64,000 nucleotides of DNA. Source: Aristolochia californica (taxonomy: Eukaryota; Streptophyta; Magnoliopsida; Piperales; Aristolochiaceae). Both the position numbers and the translations under genes were made by a program. The DNA lies in assembly GCA_029961685.1 (NCBI GenBank), contig JARWKL010000006.1, positions 15,770,276 through 15,834,275 of the forward strand, in the 5' to 3' direction. The notes under the pieces are model-generated. The model made no database searches. It was not told where the DNA came from and was given only the letters and a program-made list of their open reading frames with translations. Positions 1-11,597 of this stretch are shown one piece after another. Numbering within the stretch: the first letter of the stretch is position 1; each line of letters opens with the position of its first letter.

Positions 1-1670
1 ATCTCTGGGGCAGGGCTTTTCTCATACGCACGGATCACTACAGTCTTAAATTCCTACTAGAACAACATTTAACGACGTTGCCACAGCAACACTGGATCGG
101 TAAGTTTTGGGGTTTGACTTCTTGGTGGAGTATCGTACGGGGAGATTAAATAAAGTGGTAGACACCTTGTCATGGTGTTTTGAAGATCAGTAGTCGGTCT
201 ATTCTATCAGCCAGCGGAGATTTCTCATTCTGGACTTGGTACGAGACACACATGCCACTAACCCTGCACTGCAGGAACTGCATCAGAAGATCTCGGAAGG
301 AACAATGAATTTGAAGTGGTCCATTCAGGATTCACTTATTTATTAAAAGTAGCAGATTTTCCTTCCACCTGAGTCCGAGTTGATTCTAGCTATTCTCTCG
401 GCCTACCATGACACTACACATGAAGGGATCCAGAAGACCTTGCACAGAATTCGAGCTAATATTTACTGGCAAGCCATGAAACCCTCTATTGTGACTTAAG
501 TGGGCAACTGTCAAGTATGCCAGCGCAACAAAGCCGAGCACTTGAGTCCAGCCAGTCTTCTCCAGCCTCTGGCCCTTCCTACGCAGGTTTGGGCTGACAT
601 TTCAATGGATTTTGTGGAAGGCCTACCCCTGTCCGCCGAAAAATCCATACTTTTTGTAGTGGTTGATAGATTCTCCAAGTACGGACATTTTATACCGATG
701 GCTCATCCGTATACAGCAACACGGGTTGCTCAGACTTTCCTGGAGCAAATAGTCCACTTACATGGCATTCTAGAATCCATTCTGAGTGACAGAGATGCAA
801 TTTTCACGATCACCTTTTGGCGGGAACTATTTCGCTTGAGTGGGATGAAATTGAAGTTCTCCTCCGCCTATCATCCACAGACAGACAGGCAGACTGAGGT
901 GGTGAAAAACACCATCGAGATGTATCTACTCCGCAGCAATGGGTTATATGGCTTCCATGGGCCGAATACTGTTACAACACTTTGTTTCACTCTGCTTGCA
1001 ATCCACTCCTTTTCGGGTTATATATGGTCGGGATCCACCTCGCCTTCTCTCGTACAACCCAAGGTCCACCCGCATGGACGCGATTGATTAGGCACTCATA
1101 GACCGGGATCTGCTGCTACAGAATATCATAGAACGGCTACGACATGCCCAAGCTCAGATGAAGGATGTCTACGACAGAGGCCACCGTGAGGTCTCTTTTG
1201 AGGTTGGGGAGTATGTGTGGCTACGGCTCCAGCCCTACCATCAGCAGTCTCTTGCGGGACCTCCACATCATAAGCTCTCACCCAGATTTTTTGGGCCATT
1301 TCACATTCTTCAATGCGTGGGACCAGTCGCCTATCAGCTCAAATTACCGAACACAGGCAGAATTCACGATGTGTTTCATGCCTCTCTTTTGAAGCCGCAT
1401 TCCGGAGTACAGCCTCCATCCACTCGATTCCTACCACCGGTTGATAATGGTGAGGTTATTCTTAACCCAGCTGCGGTGTTACGCGCGCGGCTGCCCAATG
1501 ACCGTTGGGAGATTCTTGTTCAGTGGACGGACGCTGACCCTAACGCTGCAACATGGGAACGTGTGGACATCTTCAAACAAGTCTACCCAGCGTTTGAGCT
1601 TGAGGACAAGCTCTTTCTCCATGGGGAGGTAGATGTTGTGGACTCAATAGCACAACGAGTCACACAATGA
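1..1670 (+). pseudogene. Gypsy-A1 pol, 3' part: RNase H tail, integrase, chromodomain
   Basis: This is the 3' part of a Ty3/gypsy polyprotein whose 5' part lies outside the window. Positions 1-180 hold an RNase H tail (RTDHY-like) in broken frames. The HHCC zinc-binding region covers about 395-540 (AYHDTTHEG, CQVCQRNK). The integrase core follows with DISMDFVEGLP, SDRDAIF and a glutamate in TDRQTEVV, so all three acidic residues are present. Near 920-935 about 20 bp are missing relative to the copy at 55,085, which shifts the frame. From 1158 a clean frame gives the integrase C-terminus (RFFGPFHI, VAYQLKLP) and a chromodomain (WEILVQW, ATWE). The stop at 1668-1670 lies 37 bp inside the 3' LTR. 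Stops near 345 and 498 make it non-functional. Confidence 0.9.
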
Positions 1671-1835
1671 AGAAGACAACAACAACTCACTCAATAGCAT
1701 TTAATTCTTATATTTCTTTGAGTAGGATTTATTTCTCATATTGTTTTAAGTAGGAGTTATTTCTAATTACTTTATATGTAAAGGGCATTATGGGGAATTA
1801 TTGTAACCCTAACCCTAAAACTCCCTAACGTGACC

Positions 1836-1843
1836 TATTTAAG
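1836..1843 (+). promoter_or_regulatory. Putative TATA box of Gypsy-A LTR
   Basis: TATTTAAG lies about 200 bp into the LTR. The same octamer sits at the same place in the Gypsy-A2 LTRs (CCTATTTAAGGG). Calling it the LTR promoter is inference from position and conservation. Confidence 0.5.
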
Positions 1844-2228
1844 GGAAAGGTATGAATGAAATAGGTAAGCTTTGAGATTTTAGAATAACCTAGTCTAAAC
1901 AGGTTGAGATCACCTCTTGATCTCGAGTTTAGGGTTTACTCCAAAAATCCAACCTATCCTTCACCCTCCATTGCCATCCATCTTCACCCAAATTCATCCC
2001 TCACAATCCATACTAAGAAGAGGAGCTTCTTGCCCCTTTTTCGAGCCCAAAGAGAGGATCTTCCCTCATCACCATCGTCAACAACAAGTTGGGACCAATT
2101 TCCATCTTGACGTGCAGAAAAAGAGGAAGAATTCTGGTTCTTTCACGCGAAGGGTTAGAACAACTCTTCTTTCTGGGAATTCATCACGAAAACAGAGCAA
2201 TCACAGCCATCAACGTGAGCCAAGGCTG

Positions 2229-2252
2229 CCCCCCCCCCCCCCCCCCCCCCCC
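2229..2252 (+). repeat. Poly(C) run of 24 within Gypsy-A1 LTR
   Basis: Twenty-four consecutive C residues stand where the sister LTRs have only GCCCCCTAAG (about 51,168) or GCCCTCTAAG (about 56,382). It is either a slippage expansion or a sequencing or assembly artefact. Confidence 0.9.
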
Positions 2253-2559
2253 GAAGCTAGGCCTTCAAGTCCTAGAACGAGTTGGATCAAACCAGGGTTG
2301 AAACCCTGATTAACGTGAGCAAGAACAGGTATTCCTTCATTCTCTCTCCACCTGAATTACTTCCATTCTAGCTATAACTTTAGCACTAGAATGAGATCAT
2401 AAAAAAGGAGACTGATCACTGGTGGAAAAGTACCCAAAGAAGGGATCTTTAACCCTTACCGAGTCCAGCAACTCAGTACCAGTGCTGGATTCACAACTCC
2501 CACGTTGTGTTACTCGATCCATGACCTGGGACGGTAACACCCCAACAACCCCCCCCCCC

Positions 2560-4604
2560 TCCATGGAGAAAAAGCTTATCCTCAAGCTCATAAGATGGGT
2601 AGACCTGTTGGAAGTTGGCTAGCTGCTCCCATGTTGCATCTTCTTCTTCAGTGTGCTTCCACTATACAAGAATCTCCCATTGGTTATCAATCTGACGGGC
2701 CCAAAATGTCGTAGCTAGAGTAAGAATAACCTGTCCATTGTCCACTAGAGGAAGAGACGGAATTGCCGATGAAGGGGAGCCCTTAAAGGGTTTAAGTAAT
2801 GAAACATGGAACACATCATGTATTTTAGCTATTACGGGAAGTTGCAATTGATAAGCACTGGCCTGATATGTCGAATAATAGCGAAAAGTCCCAAAGTATT
2901 TTGGGGAGAGCTTATGGCGTTGTTGTCCCACTAGTGAGTGTTGACGGTACGGATGGAGTTGTAACCAGACATAGTCACCTTCCTTGTATTCAATATCCCG
3001 GTGTCCCTTATCATAGAAGTCTTTCATACAAACCTATGCTTTGAGGAGGTGGTCCAAAATATTCTATAGCACCTGATCCTGTTCCGTAAGTGTGTGATCG
3101 ATAGAGTCCACGCGGGTGGAGCCCCGAGTATACGATAGAAGGCAAGGGTGATCTCTACCATACAGAACGTTGAAGGGAGTCGATTGTAAAGTTGTGTTGA
3201 AGGAAGTGTTGTAACAATATTCTGCCCAAGGGAGCTATTGCATCCAGGTTTTAGGACAATCGCCCACAAAACATTGGAGATACATTTCCATAGTGCGGTT
3301 AACGACCTTTGTTTGTCCATCTGTTTGAGGATGATATGCTGATGAGAACTTCAACTTGGTGCCGCAGAGACAAAATAGTTCACGCCAAAAAGTTCTAGTA
3401 AAAACCACATTCCTATCACTTACAATCGATTTTGGAATACCATGTAAACGAACAATATGCTCGAGAAATATTTGTGCCACTCTGGATGGAGTATATGAGT
3501 GAGCCATGGGTATGAAGTGAGCATATTTGGAGAATTGATCCACCACCAAAAATAATAACGACTTGCTGGAAGATAGTGGAAGACCTTCGACAAAGTCCAT
3601 AGAAATATTGGCCCATACCTGTTCAAGAAGTTCCAAAGGCTGCAGAAGACTCGTTGGACTTAAGTGTTCGGCCTTGTTACATTGACAAACCTGACAGGAT
3701 GATACATATGCTGCAATAGAGGTCTTCATACCCTGCAAATTGAAATCCACTCGAATGAGATGTAAGGTTTTCTGGATGCCTTCATGAGTACTATCATGGT
3801 ATGCTGAAATGATGGCTGAAACCAAATCTGAATTGTGTAGGACATATAAACATGAGCGGTAATAAATAAGAGAGTCCTGAATGGTCCATCTCGAGTCCAT
3901 GACCCCCTCTTTGATTTTCTTGAGCAACTCAAGAAGAACCGGATTTCTGGCATTTTCCTTCTTCACCAAGTCTAAAAGGAGAAAACGAGGCTGGTTGATA
4001 GCATATAAAAAAGACAGGGTCTCCAAACATCGGGACAAGGCATTGACCACCTTGTTTAATTTGCCAGTGCGGTATTCCACCGTAAAACTGAATCCCAACA
4101 ATTTACTTATCTAGTGTTGTTGAGGAGAAGTTGTGAGTCGTGCTCTAGCAAATATTTGAGGTTGTAGTGATCGGTTCGAATAACAAATGCACGACCCCAT
4201 AAATACGACCGCCAATGTTGTATAGATTTGGCCAACCCGATTAACTCCCATTCATATGCTGGCAGTTTGTGATGTCGTACTGCCAGCTGGCAGCTAAAAT
4301 ATGCAATAGGGTGCAAGTGTTGTTCTAGAATGGCCCCAATGCCCCCACCTGAGGCATCACACTCGACCTCAAATAACTCCTCAAAATTGGGAAATTGCAA
4401 AACAGGTGCGGATGCAATAGCTAATTTGAGATCTAAAATGGACTGAGTAGCCTCGTTCATTAATGCCTGGAATGTGGATGGGGTGTTGGATAACCCAAAT
4501 GGCATGATCACTAATTCGAAGTTGCCATGATGAGTGCGAAAAGTCGTTTTCTCTATGTCGCCTGGGTGCATACGAACCTGATGATATCCCGAGCGCAGGT
4601 CCAA
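2560..4604 (-). pseudogene. Gypsy-O pol: RT remnant, RNase H, integrase, chromodomain
   Basis: Read on the minus strand from 4604, an open frame gives RT motifs ([31 protein letters not shown]). It then runs straight into ATQSILDLKLA and the RNase H domain (VECDASGGGIGA, YELIGLAK-like, RTDHYNLKYLL). The segment holding the FFDD catalytic box is therefore deleted in frame. Positions 4101-3235 carry the RNase H tail, the HHCC zinc finger (AYHDSTHEG, CQVCQCNK) and the integrase core with NISMDFVEGLP and SDRN. The third acidic residue is replaced, reading TDGQTKVVNRT. Positions 3027-2560 hold the GPY/F-like region and a chromodomain split by a stop (WEILV then DATWEQL). Both RT and integrase should be dead. 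Confidence 0.88.
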
Positions 4605-4623
4605 TTTGGTGATAATAGGAGAC

Positions 4624-5462
4624 TGTTATAGTCCCTAGCCATGGATCTAGTAACTCGGCAGGGTAATTGTGAATCCAACACTTTATGAGGGTTTTTTATC
4701 ACAGTAATGAAGCAAAGACTCCCTTTTATCTTTCTGTTCTCGTGATGCTTGAAAAGGAGTTTCCTTTTCTTAGTCTTCTATGTAATTAGAAGACTAATTG
4801 GCTGTTCTTGACCAAGATGGATGAAACCCCTTTTTGGGACTCACATCAATGAGGTCGAGTCTCTCTTGAAGACTGCTACTGCCCACGTAAGAAAGGTTAT
4901 GATCCCCTAATCCTCCTACACTCGGAAAAGTAGCTAAAGCTGCCTCTTTTGATATGCTGCTCGAGTAGCTAACCAAAACCCCTTTCTTCCTTGTTTGGAT
5001 TGAGGGAAAACCCTTCCTTCTTACTGCTATACTATGGAAGAGGCTAAAGCCCCTCCTTAACTCAGAAAAGAGTATTCAAAACCCTTCTTCCCTTGATATC
5101 GAATAATCTCAATACAAACAGAATTCAAAGATGATAAGAATGAAGGATCAAATCAAGAACCATACCTTGGAGCTCGTCAAGGAGACCTCCCAACCCTAGA
5201 GCTCGTCAAGGAGAACTCCAAACCCTGTTTAACCTAATTCTAGACTTGGCTTTGTTCTATTTCCTTACCCTTTAAATAGGGTTTTGACGCCATAAGTGTT
5301 TTAGGGCTAAAAATGCCAATTCTGCCCCTACGTCCTTGTTCATTACATAATGAATGAAAAATTAAACTGAAAGCAATAAAAAATATGAAAGGTAAACTAG
5401 TGAACTCTGTGAGTCATTGCCTCCTCCTTTGGGTGACACAGTGTGCTATTGAGTCCACAACA
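4624..5462 (-). repeat. Gypsy-E 3' LTR (left)
   Basis: The LTR runs from TGTTATAGTCCC to GTCCACAACA on the plus strand and is about 839 bp. It matches 15,916-16,724. It keeps the VTRSMARD coding segment at its Gag-proximal end, which the right LTR has lost through a small deletion. The pol frame of Gypsy-E ends inside it. Confidence 0.92.
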
Positions 5463-6917
5463 TCTGCCTCCCCTTGGAGAAAGAGCTTGTCCTCAAACTC
5501 ATAAGTTGGGTAGAGATGTTTGAAGTTGTCTAGCCGTTCCCAGGTAGCTGCTTCAGGTTTTGTATCTGTCCACTGAACTAGAATCTCCCACTGGTCATCA
5601 ACCAAATGGGTACGTAACATCGTGGAGCGTATCAGAATCAAGTGTCCATTGTCCACTGGAGGGAGGAACAAAGTGGAAGTAGGCGGTGACCCCGTATATG
5701 GTTTCAGGAGGGAGACATGAAACACATCATGCAACTTTGCCATTGTTGGCAGTTGTAGTTGATAGGCCACCTGCCCCATGTGTTGAATAATGGAGAAAGG
5801 CCCAAAATACTTGGGGGAGAGCTTATGGTGCGACGGTCCTACAATGGACTGTTGGCGGTATGGTCGTAGTCTTAACCAAACATAGTCCCCTACCTCGTAT
5901 GAAACATCTCAGTGTCCCATGTTGTAGGCACCCTTCAGGCGATCCTGAACCCGCTGTAGGCGGTCTGTAATACCTGGTCTCAATCCATGAGGGCATGATC
6001 AATGGCATCCACGTGGGTGGAGCCTCTAGCATAAGAGAGAAGGTGAGGGGGATCCCTTAAAGAACCCTGGAAGGAGAGGATTGCAAAGTGGGGTGGAAAG
6101 AAGTATTGTAATAGTATTCAACCCATGGTAGCCATTGAACCCAGAGCTTCGGATGATCTCCAAAAAAGCAACGTAGATACATTTCAATGGGGCGATTAAC
6201 CACCTTGATTTGGCCATCTATCTGAGGATGATACGCGGATGAGAACTTCAATTTTGAGCCGCTTAGCCAAAAAATTCCCTCCAAAAAGTGCTTGTGAATA
6301 CCGCGTCCCGATCACTGACAATAGATTCTGGAATGCCATGTAATCGTACAATATGGTCAAGGAAAGTTTGTTCTACTCATGATGTCATCTATGGATGAGC
6401 CACCACGAATAAAATTGATTTCCCGGTTGAAAGTGGAAGACTCTCAACAAAGTCCATCAAAATATCGGCTCATACTTGGGGAGGGAGGACGAGAGGCTAT
6501 AGAAGACCTGCTGGACTCAAATGATCGGTTTTGTTGCATTGACATACCTGACATGCTGAGACATATGTCACAATGGAAGTCTTCATATCCTGCCAATAAA
6601 AATCGGCTCGAATGCTCTGCAAAGTTTTCTAAATACCTTCATGTGTACTATCATGATAAGCCAAGAGAACGGCTGGAATCAACTCGGACGTGTGGGGAAG
6701 GTAAATCCATCGTTTGTAACAAATAAGAGAATCCTAGATGCACCACTTAGACTCCATAGTCCCCTCTATAAAATTTATGTGGAGCTCCTGTAGGATAGGA
6801 AGAGTGACATGTGCATCTCGCACCAAGTCTAGGATGAGGAAACGAGGCTGGCTTACCACATATATGAGCTCCTGGTGTTCAAAACACCTAGAGAAGGCAT
6901 CACTGTCTTGTTTAATC
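5414..6917 (-). pseudogene. Gypsy-E pol 3' part: integrase and chromodomain
   Basis: The minus-strand frame 5779-5414 encodes the end of the integrase C-terminal domain (MGQVAYQLQLP, IHDVFHVSLLKP-like) and a chromodomain (WEILVQWTD, ATWERLDNF). It ends about 49 bp inside the LTR with a DVVDSIAHCVTQRRRQ tail. Positions 5800-6480 hold a frameshifted integrase core. The last catalytic acid is lost, reading IDGQIKVVNRP in place of the usual Glu. Degenerate zinc-finger sequence extends to about 6,670 and the RNase H tail to 6,917, where NLE-1 interrupts it. The rest resumes at 9,721. Confidence 0.85.
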
Positions 6918-6922
6918 TCCCC

Positions 6923-7360
6923 TATTGGAAGATAAGCTCAAACCCACACGACCAAGGAAGGCCCAAATATCTAAGATTATTATAAGATGGGCCACACGAC
7001 AAAGGAAGGCCCACAATATGGGACTAAGCCCATAAGAAGTAGGACCAACAATGATTACCATGAGCTGGCATCCTTATCACATAAGTTGGAAGATCAAGGA
7101 CTCACAAAAGTATCTTATCTTATGGTCACGTAAAAGAAGAGTTTTAGTTTGAGTTATGTTTGTATTTTATCTATATTGAGTTATCTTATTATGTTAGGAC
7201 TTATCTTTAAGTGTTAGAGTTTGGGTGTAATTAGGACAAGGGTAGTTTTATTGTAATTGGACTCTACTATCTTCCTCTATTATAAATAAAGGTTCATGTA
7301 CTCTGATTACAACAAGTTATTGAGGTCGATGAAGTATTTATCTATTACATAAATTCAACA
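6923..7360 (+). repeat. NLE-1 5' LTR
   Basis: It starts TATTGGAAGATAAGC (TG changed to TA) and ends AAATTCAACA. It matches 9,275-9,715. Confidence 0.93.
7281..7288 (+). promoter_or_regulatory. Putative TATA box of NLE LTR
   Basis: TATAAATA lies about 80 bp before the LTR end, followed by GGTTCATGTACTC. It is retained in the other NLE-1/NLE-2 LTRs (for example near 9,637 and 21,140). Its promoter role is inferred. Confidence 0.55.
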
Positions 7361-7375
7361 TGGTATCAGAGCAGG
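7361..7375 (+). other. NLE-1 primer-binding site
   Basis: TGGTATCAGAGCAGG directly follows the LTR. This is the standard plant site complementary to the 3' end of initiator tRNA-Met. Confidence 0.9.
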
Positions 7376-8711
7376 TTCTGTGAGTTGACTTGGTCAACTC
7401 ACGGAGGTAATGTGATCCTTTTCTATAAACCCTAAACCCTAAGTCTAGGTTCGTAGTTATTTTTTTCAGTCCCTATACCCTTAGACTTCTTTGAGTTTTT
7501 ACCTCTATAAGGAGTTTTTCATACTGCAAATTATATATTGAAGAAAATATATTTGAGTCTACTTTCCAAAGAAAAATGATTTGTTCCAATTGGGGTTATC
7601 TACAGAGATATGTTGATATTTGAATGAGCAAAGGTCAGATTGCAAAAAGGTTCGAGAGGCAGCACCAATCTTCAGTTTTGGAGGTATTTTTTGCTTTCAA
7701 GAACTAGACTTGATATGGAGAAATATATATCAAAATACATATCTGTAAGTCTATCATTTTACCTATTCAACCAATTTTTTATCTGAGTTATCTACAAAGA
7801 GAAATCGATATTTGAAATAGTAAAGGCACATTGAAAAAGAGGTTCGAGTAGCAGCACAAAGCCTCAACTTCCGAGGTATTTTATGCTATCAAGAAAGAGA
7901 CTTTATATGGATAATTATATATCAAAAGAAAGATACGTAAGTATATTTTATTACCTATTTAACCAATTCTCGTTATGAGTTTTTTTATTAGGACATATTG
8001 TTCTTGGAATAGTCGATGATCATTCTCGAAAAAAAGGAGAAACAATATTTAGTTCGGCCAGATGACAGAGACCGAAATCTATTAGATTATTTATCTTATG
8101 ATAATTATATTTTATGAAGAGAAATTATACTTGGATCAAGGGTATTTAAGTCTACTTTCATAATGAGAAAATTTTATGTAAATCATATCTATATTTAAAG
8201 AAATATTCACATTGGAAGAATCAAAGGTCATGTTGGTATTCTGTTATATTTAAAATTCGAATTTAAGCCGATTGTTTTGTGTCACTTTTTGCGTTGATAT
8301 ATGAGGAAAATATCTCACTTCTCCCTGGTTTGAGGGCTTATTTATACATCTCTATTATTTGGGCCTATTTCTACATCTATGATATTTGGTTCAAGCTAGG
8401 ATCACTGCCATTACCTCCCAGCTTGAGGGGGAGAAGTACAAGAAGTACAAGAAAGAGGTATTTTATTTCATATGTTGTGAATAAGTTTATGTGACCAAAA
8501 TATTTAAGAAAGGGGGAGAAAAAAAGATGAAGCTTGTGCATCTAAGAAGAAATTTTTATATCTAATTATTTCATGGGTTCTTTTACAAAGTTTATTATTT
8601 GGTTCATGTTCTATGTGTTGGAAGATGGTCGTGTTATTTACAGTTGTTGTTATTATGTCTCTTTGGGGACATTATTATTGAAGAAGAGGTGGCCTCATAT
8701 CATCATTTATT
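7376..8711 (+). other. NLE-1 non-coding interior
   Basis: No protein-like frame is visible. A block of roughly 190 bp beginning near 7,600 recurs near 7,796; both copies contain GGTTCGAG, GAGGTATTTT and TATATATCAAAA. Near 8,395-8,430 is CACTGCCATTACCTCCCAGC followed by a purine tract. In NLE-3 the same sequence is the purine tract directly before the 3' LTR. Confidence 0.7.
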
Positions 8712-8890
8712 TTACCCCGTAAAAAAATATCACGGTTGGGAAACCATGACGGAGGATACCCTATCAAAAAATATCATGGTTGGGAAACCATGATGGGCCC
8801 TGTCAAAAAAAAATATCACAGTTGGGAAACCATGACGGAGGATACCCTGTCAAAAAATATCACGGTTGGGAAACCATGACGGAGGAACTT
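8712..8890 (+). repeat. Minisatellite in NLE-1
   Basis: Four imperfect units of about 40-45 bp share AAATATCACGGTTGGGAAACC followed by ATGACGGAGGATACCCTGTC. NLE-2 has a related but longer-unit array at the same relative position (20,313-20,600). Confidence 0.9.
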
Positions 8891-9274
8891 ATTATTACAT
8901 CTATGTTATCCACCACCCCCCTGTAATGGCTTTTATGATTCCTACCACTTGAGAGTCGTTGTCTTGTGGAGGGACACGGTGGTGGACACTTCAGAGGAAT
9001 GTCGATAGACTCACTACCTATAGAAGACGGAGTGTGCCCTACATCCAGCATTAGGATTGGAGTATGAAGCAATGACTTACTGGCTATGAGTGATTTTTAC
9101 TCTCACTTATATTATGCCAGCAGGGCCTCTTGGAAGGACGCAACAGTGTGAGGGGGAATGTTGGAAGATGAAGGCATATTGGAAGATGTACCATTTTATA
9201 CAACAATATTTTATACATCATTTGCAACAAGCTGGGAGTTCATGTTGTTCTCTCACCCCCAGCTTGAGGGGGAG

Positions 9275-9715
9275 TGTTGGAAGATAAGCTCAAGCCCACA
9301 CGACCAAGGAAGGCCCACATATCTAAGATTATTATAAGATGGGCCACACGACCAAGGAAGGCCCACAAGATGGGCCCAAGCCCATAAGAAGTAGGACCCA
9401 CATTGATTACCATGAGCTAGCATCCTTATCACATAAGTTGGAAGATCAAGAAGGACTCACAAAAGTATCTTATCTTATGGTCATGTCAAATAAGAGTTTT
9501 AGTTTGAGTTATGTTTGTCTTTTATCTATATTGAGTTATTTAATTATGTTAGGTCTTATCTTTAAGTGTTAGAGTTTGGGTGTAATTGGGACAAGAGTAT
9601 TTTTATTGTAATTGAACTCTACTACTTTCCTCTGTTATAAATAGAGGTTCATGTACTCTGATTACAACAAGTTATTGAGGCCAATTAAGTATTTCTCTTT
9701 TCTATAAATTCAACA
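9275..9715 (+). repeat. NLE-1 3' LTR
   Basis: It starts TGTTGGAAGATAAGC and ends AAATTCAACA. The purine tract CAGCTTGAGGGGGAG directly precedes it (about 9,260-9,274). Confidence 0.93.
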
Positions 9716-10655
9716 TCCCTGCACGGTACTCAATCGAGAAATCAAAACCCATTAACTTACTGATCCAATGCTGTTGTGGCGAAGTTGTGAAGCGTTGTTC
9801 AAGTAAGAACTTGAGACTATAATGATTAGTACGGATTAGAAAGGCAGGGCCCCATAAGTAAGGCCGCCAATGTTGGACCGCCTTGGCCAACACGATTAAT
9901 TCCCGTTCATACGCAGCCAATTTGTGAGGACGAGCTGCCAACTGCTAGCTAAAATAAGCAATGGGGTGTGACTGCTGCTGTAAGACGGCCCCCAATGCCC
10001 CCCACCAGAAGCGTCACAGTCAACCACAAATAAGTCTTCAAAATTCGGAAGCTGTAAAATTGGGGTGGTGGTGAGAGCACTTTTGAGGCCCTCAAAGGAC
10101 TGTGTGGCCTCATCGTTCCAAAGAAAGGAATTCTTCTTGAGGAGATTTGTCAAAGGGGCCGTAATTCTGAATGAATTCGCTTTAATAGCCCGCTAGACCC
10201 AAAAATTCATGCAAAGCTGAGCAAGACTGAGGCTGTGGCCACTCACGAATTACTTGAATCTTCTCAGGATCAACAGTGACCTCCTCATGTGATATAATGT
10301 GGCCGAGGTAAGCAACATGAGATGCCGCAAAGGAGCATTGTGATTTCTTCAAATGGAGCTAATGTGCTCGTAATAATTCAAACACGATCCGTAAATGCGC
10401 TAAATGCTCTTCTCTGGACTTGCTATATATGAGAATATCATAAAAAAAACAAGTACGGATTTTCGACGATATGTGCTAAATACCTCATTCATCAGTTCTT
10501 GAAAAATTGAGGGTGCATTTGATAACCCGAATGACATGACCAGAAATTCAAAATGGCCGTGATGTGTGCGAAATGCTATCTTCTCAATGTCGGAGGGGTC
10601 CATACGAAGCTGATGATATCCCGAACGTAAGTCCAATTTAGTAAAGACCCACGAC
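9716..10655 (-). pseudogene. Gypsy-E pol middle: RT and RNase H
   Basis: On the minus strand, 10636-10400 carries RT motifs ([31 protein letters not shown]). The catalytic FFDDILIYS box has lost one base, so the frame shifts exactly there. Degenerate RT thumb sequence (AYLGHIISHE) runs to about 10,150. RNase H follows at 10153-9896 (VVDCDASGGG, then a frameshift) and 9941-9702 (LVLAKAVQHWRPYLWG, RTNHYSLKFLLEQ). It continues across NLE-1 at 6,917 and across Gypsy-B at 13,960. Confidence 0.87.
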
Positions 10656-11597
10656 TGTTATGGACTCAATAAGACTGAGTCATCTACTTTACTTTTATTA
10701 TTTATGTTGCTTTTAATTTCGAATTTTATTGATTTGTAATAAGACTTAAAGGTAGGGGTAGAATTGGGTTTTATAACCCTAACCTATGTTGATGTTAATT
10801 ACCCTATTTAAGGGGTAAGGATTGAGAAATAAAGCAAGTTCGGAATTAGCATAAACTAGGGTAATTTAGGTTCCTTCTAGGCTCTCTATTCTAGGGTTCT
10901 TGGCTTGAACTCTCTTGGGGGTTTGCTGCATCCATTGGGGAGTCTTTGAGGAGATCTTGGAAGGAAAAGGAGGAGGAATCAGCCTTCTCTTACATGCTGC
11001 AATAGTCATCCATCTCTTCCACGAACCAGCAGTGAGGGAAGGAGTATTTGTGTGAGCCTTAGCATCAAGAAAGGGATTTTCGAGTTGCTGAATTGAAGGA
11101 GGTCTTCAAGAGGTATTTTTATCTATCTTTTTCGAGTTTAGAAGAGCTAGAGACTACCCTCTTTACATTCAGCATTGGTAGTTGCATGAATTCAGAAACC
11201 CTACTCATTGACGTGAGGTATAAAGTGGGGTTTCATAATTGGATCCTTAAAACAGTCTCTTGCTGGAATTGGTGCATTCATAATTAAGAAAAGGAAACTC
11301 CTTTTCAAGGGGAATGAATTCAGCAAAGGGAAAGGGGTTGTTCTTGAGTAATTACAGCAAGTAAAACCCTCTTCACATGAATCATAAAAGAGGGGTTTCA
11401 TATCTGAGTGCTTAAACAGTCCTTTAACTTGCTGGTTGCATCTATAATTGAGAAAAGGAAACTCCTTTTCAATTATAACGCGTGAGGGAAGAAAAAGATA
11501 GTTTCTTTTCACAAAAACGTGTTAAGAAACCCTCTAACAGTGCTGGATTCATATTCAACTCGCCGAGTTACTAGATCCATGGCTAGGGACCATAACA
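10656..11597 (+). repeat. Gypsy-B 5' LTR
   Basis: It runs from TGTTATGGACTCAATAAGAC to GGACCATAACA. TATTTAAG at 10,805-10,812 is a likely TATA box. A diverged tandem duplication of about 165 bp lies inside it; each unit contains GAAAAGGAAACTCCTTTTCAA, a short inverted repeat (about 11,288 and 11,453). The Gag start codon at 11,519 lies within the LTR. Confidence 0.95.

Larger units (their letters stand above)
1634..2539 (+). repeat. Gypsy-A1 3' LTR
   Basis: It begins TGTTGTGGACTC and ends GGTAACA. It matches the Gypsy-A2 LTRs at 50,578-51,460 and 55,811-56,676 over its full length. Its first 37 bp encode the last residues of Pol. Near its end it encodes the RCVTRSM peptide that forms the Gag N-terminus in complete copies. 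A 24-bp C run makes it longer than its relatives. It abuts the 3' end of minus-strand Gypsy-O, into which it inserted. Confidence 0.93.
6923..9715 (+). mobile_element. NLE-1, non-coding LTR retroelement (2.8 kb)
   Basis: It has LTRs at 6,923-7,360 and 9,275-9,715, a primer-binding site directly after the first LTR and a purine tract before the second. A near-perfect 5-bp target duplication (TCCCC/TCCCT) flanks it. The 1.9-kb interior has no credible coding frame. Features such as the TTCAACA/TGGTATCAGAGC junction and the GAGGGGGAG purine tract are typical of copia elements, so it is probably a copia-derived non-autonomous element mobilised in trans. It sits in the RNase H region of Gypsy-E. 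Confidence 0.9.

Noticed and set aside
1797..1820. CCCTAACCCTAAA resembling plant telomere repeat
   Set aside because: Only two units, at a fixed place in all Gypsy-A LTRs; part of the LTR, not telomeric DNA.
2397..2622. Short frames on both strands across the Gypsy-A1 LTR end
   Set aside because: They cover the LTR end and the poly(C) of Gypsy-O; only the VTRSM segment has family support.
8279..8494. 71-residue hydrophobic frame in NLE-1
   Set aside because: It is not preserved in the homologous part of NLE-2 and resembles no known protein; treated as chance.
8712..8890. CRISPR-like regular repeats
   Set aside because: Units are adjacent and diverged, with no unique spacers, and lie inside a plant retroelement; a minisatellite fits.
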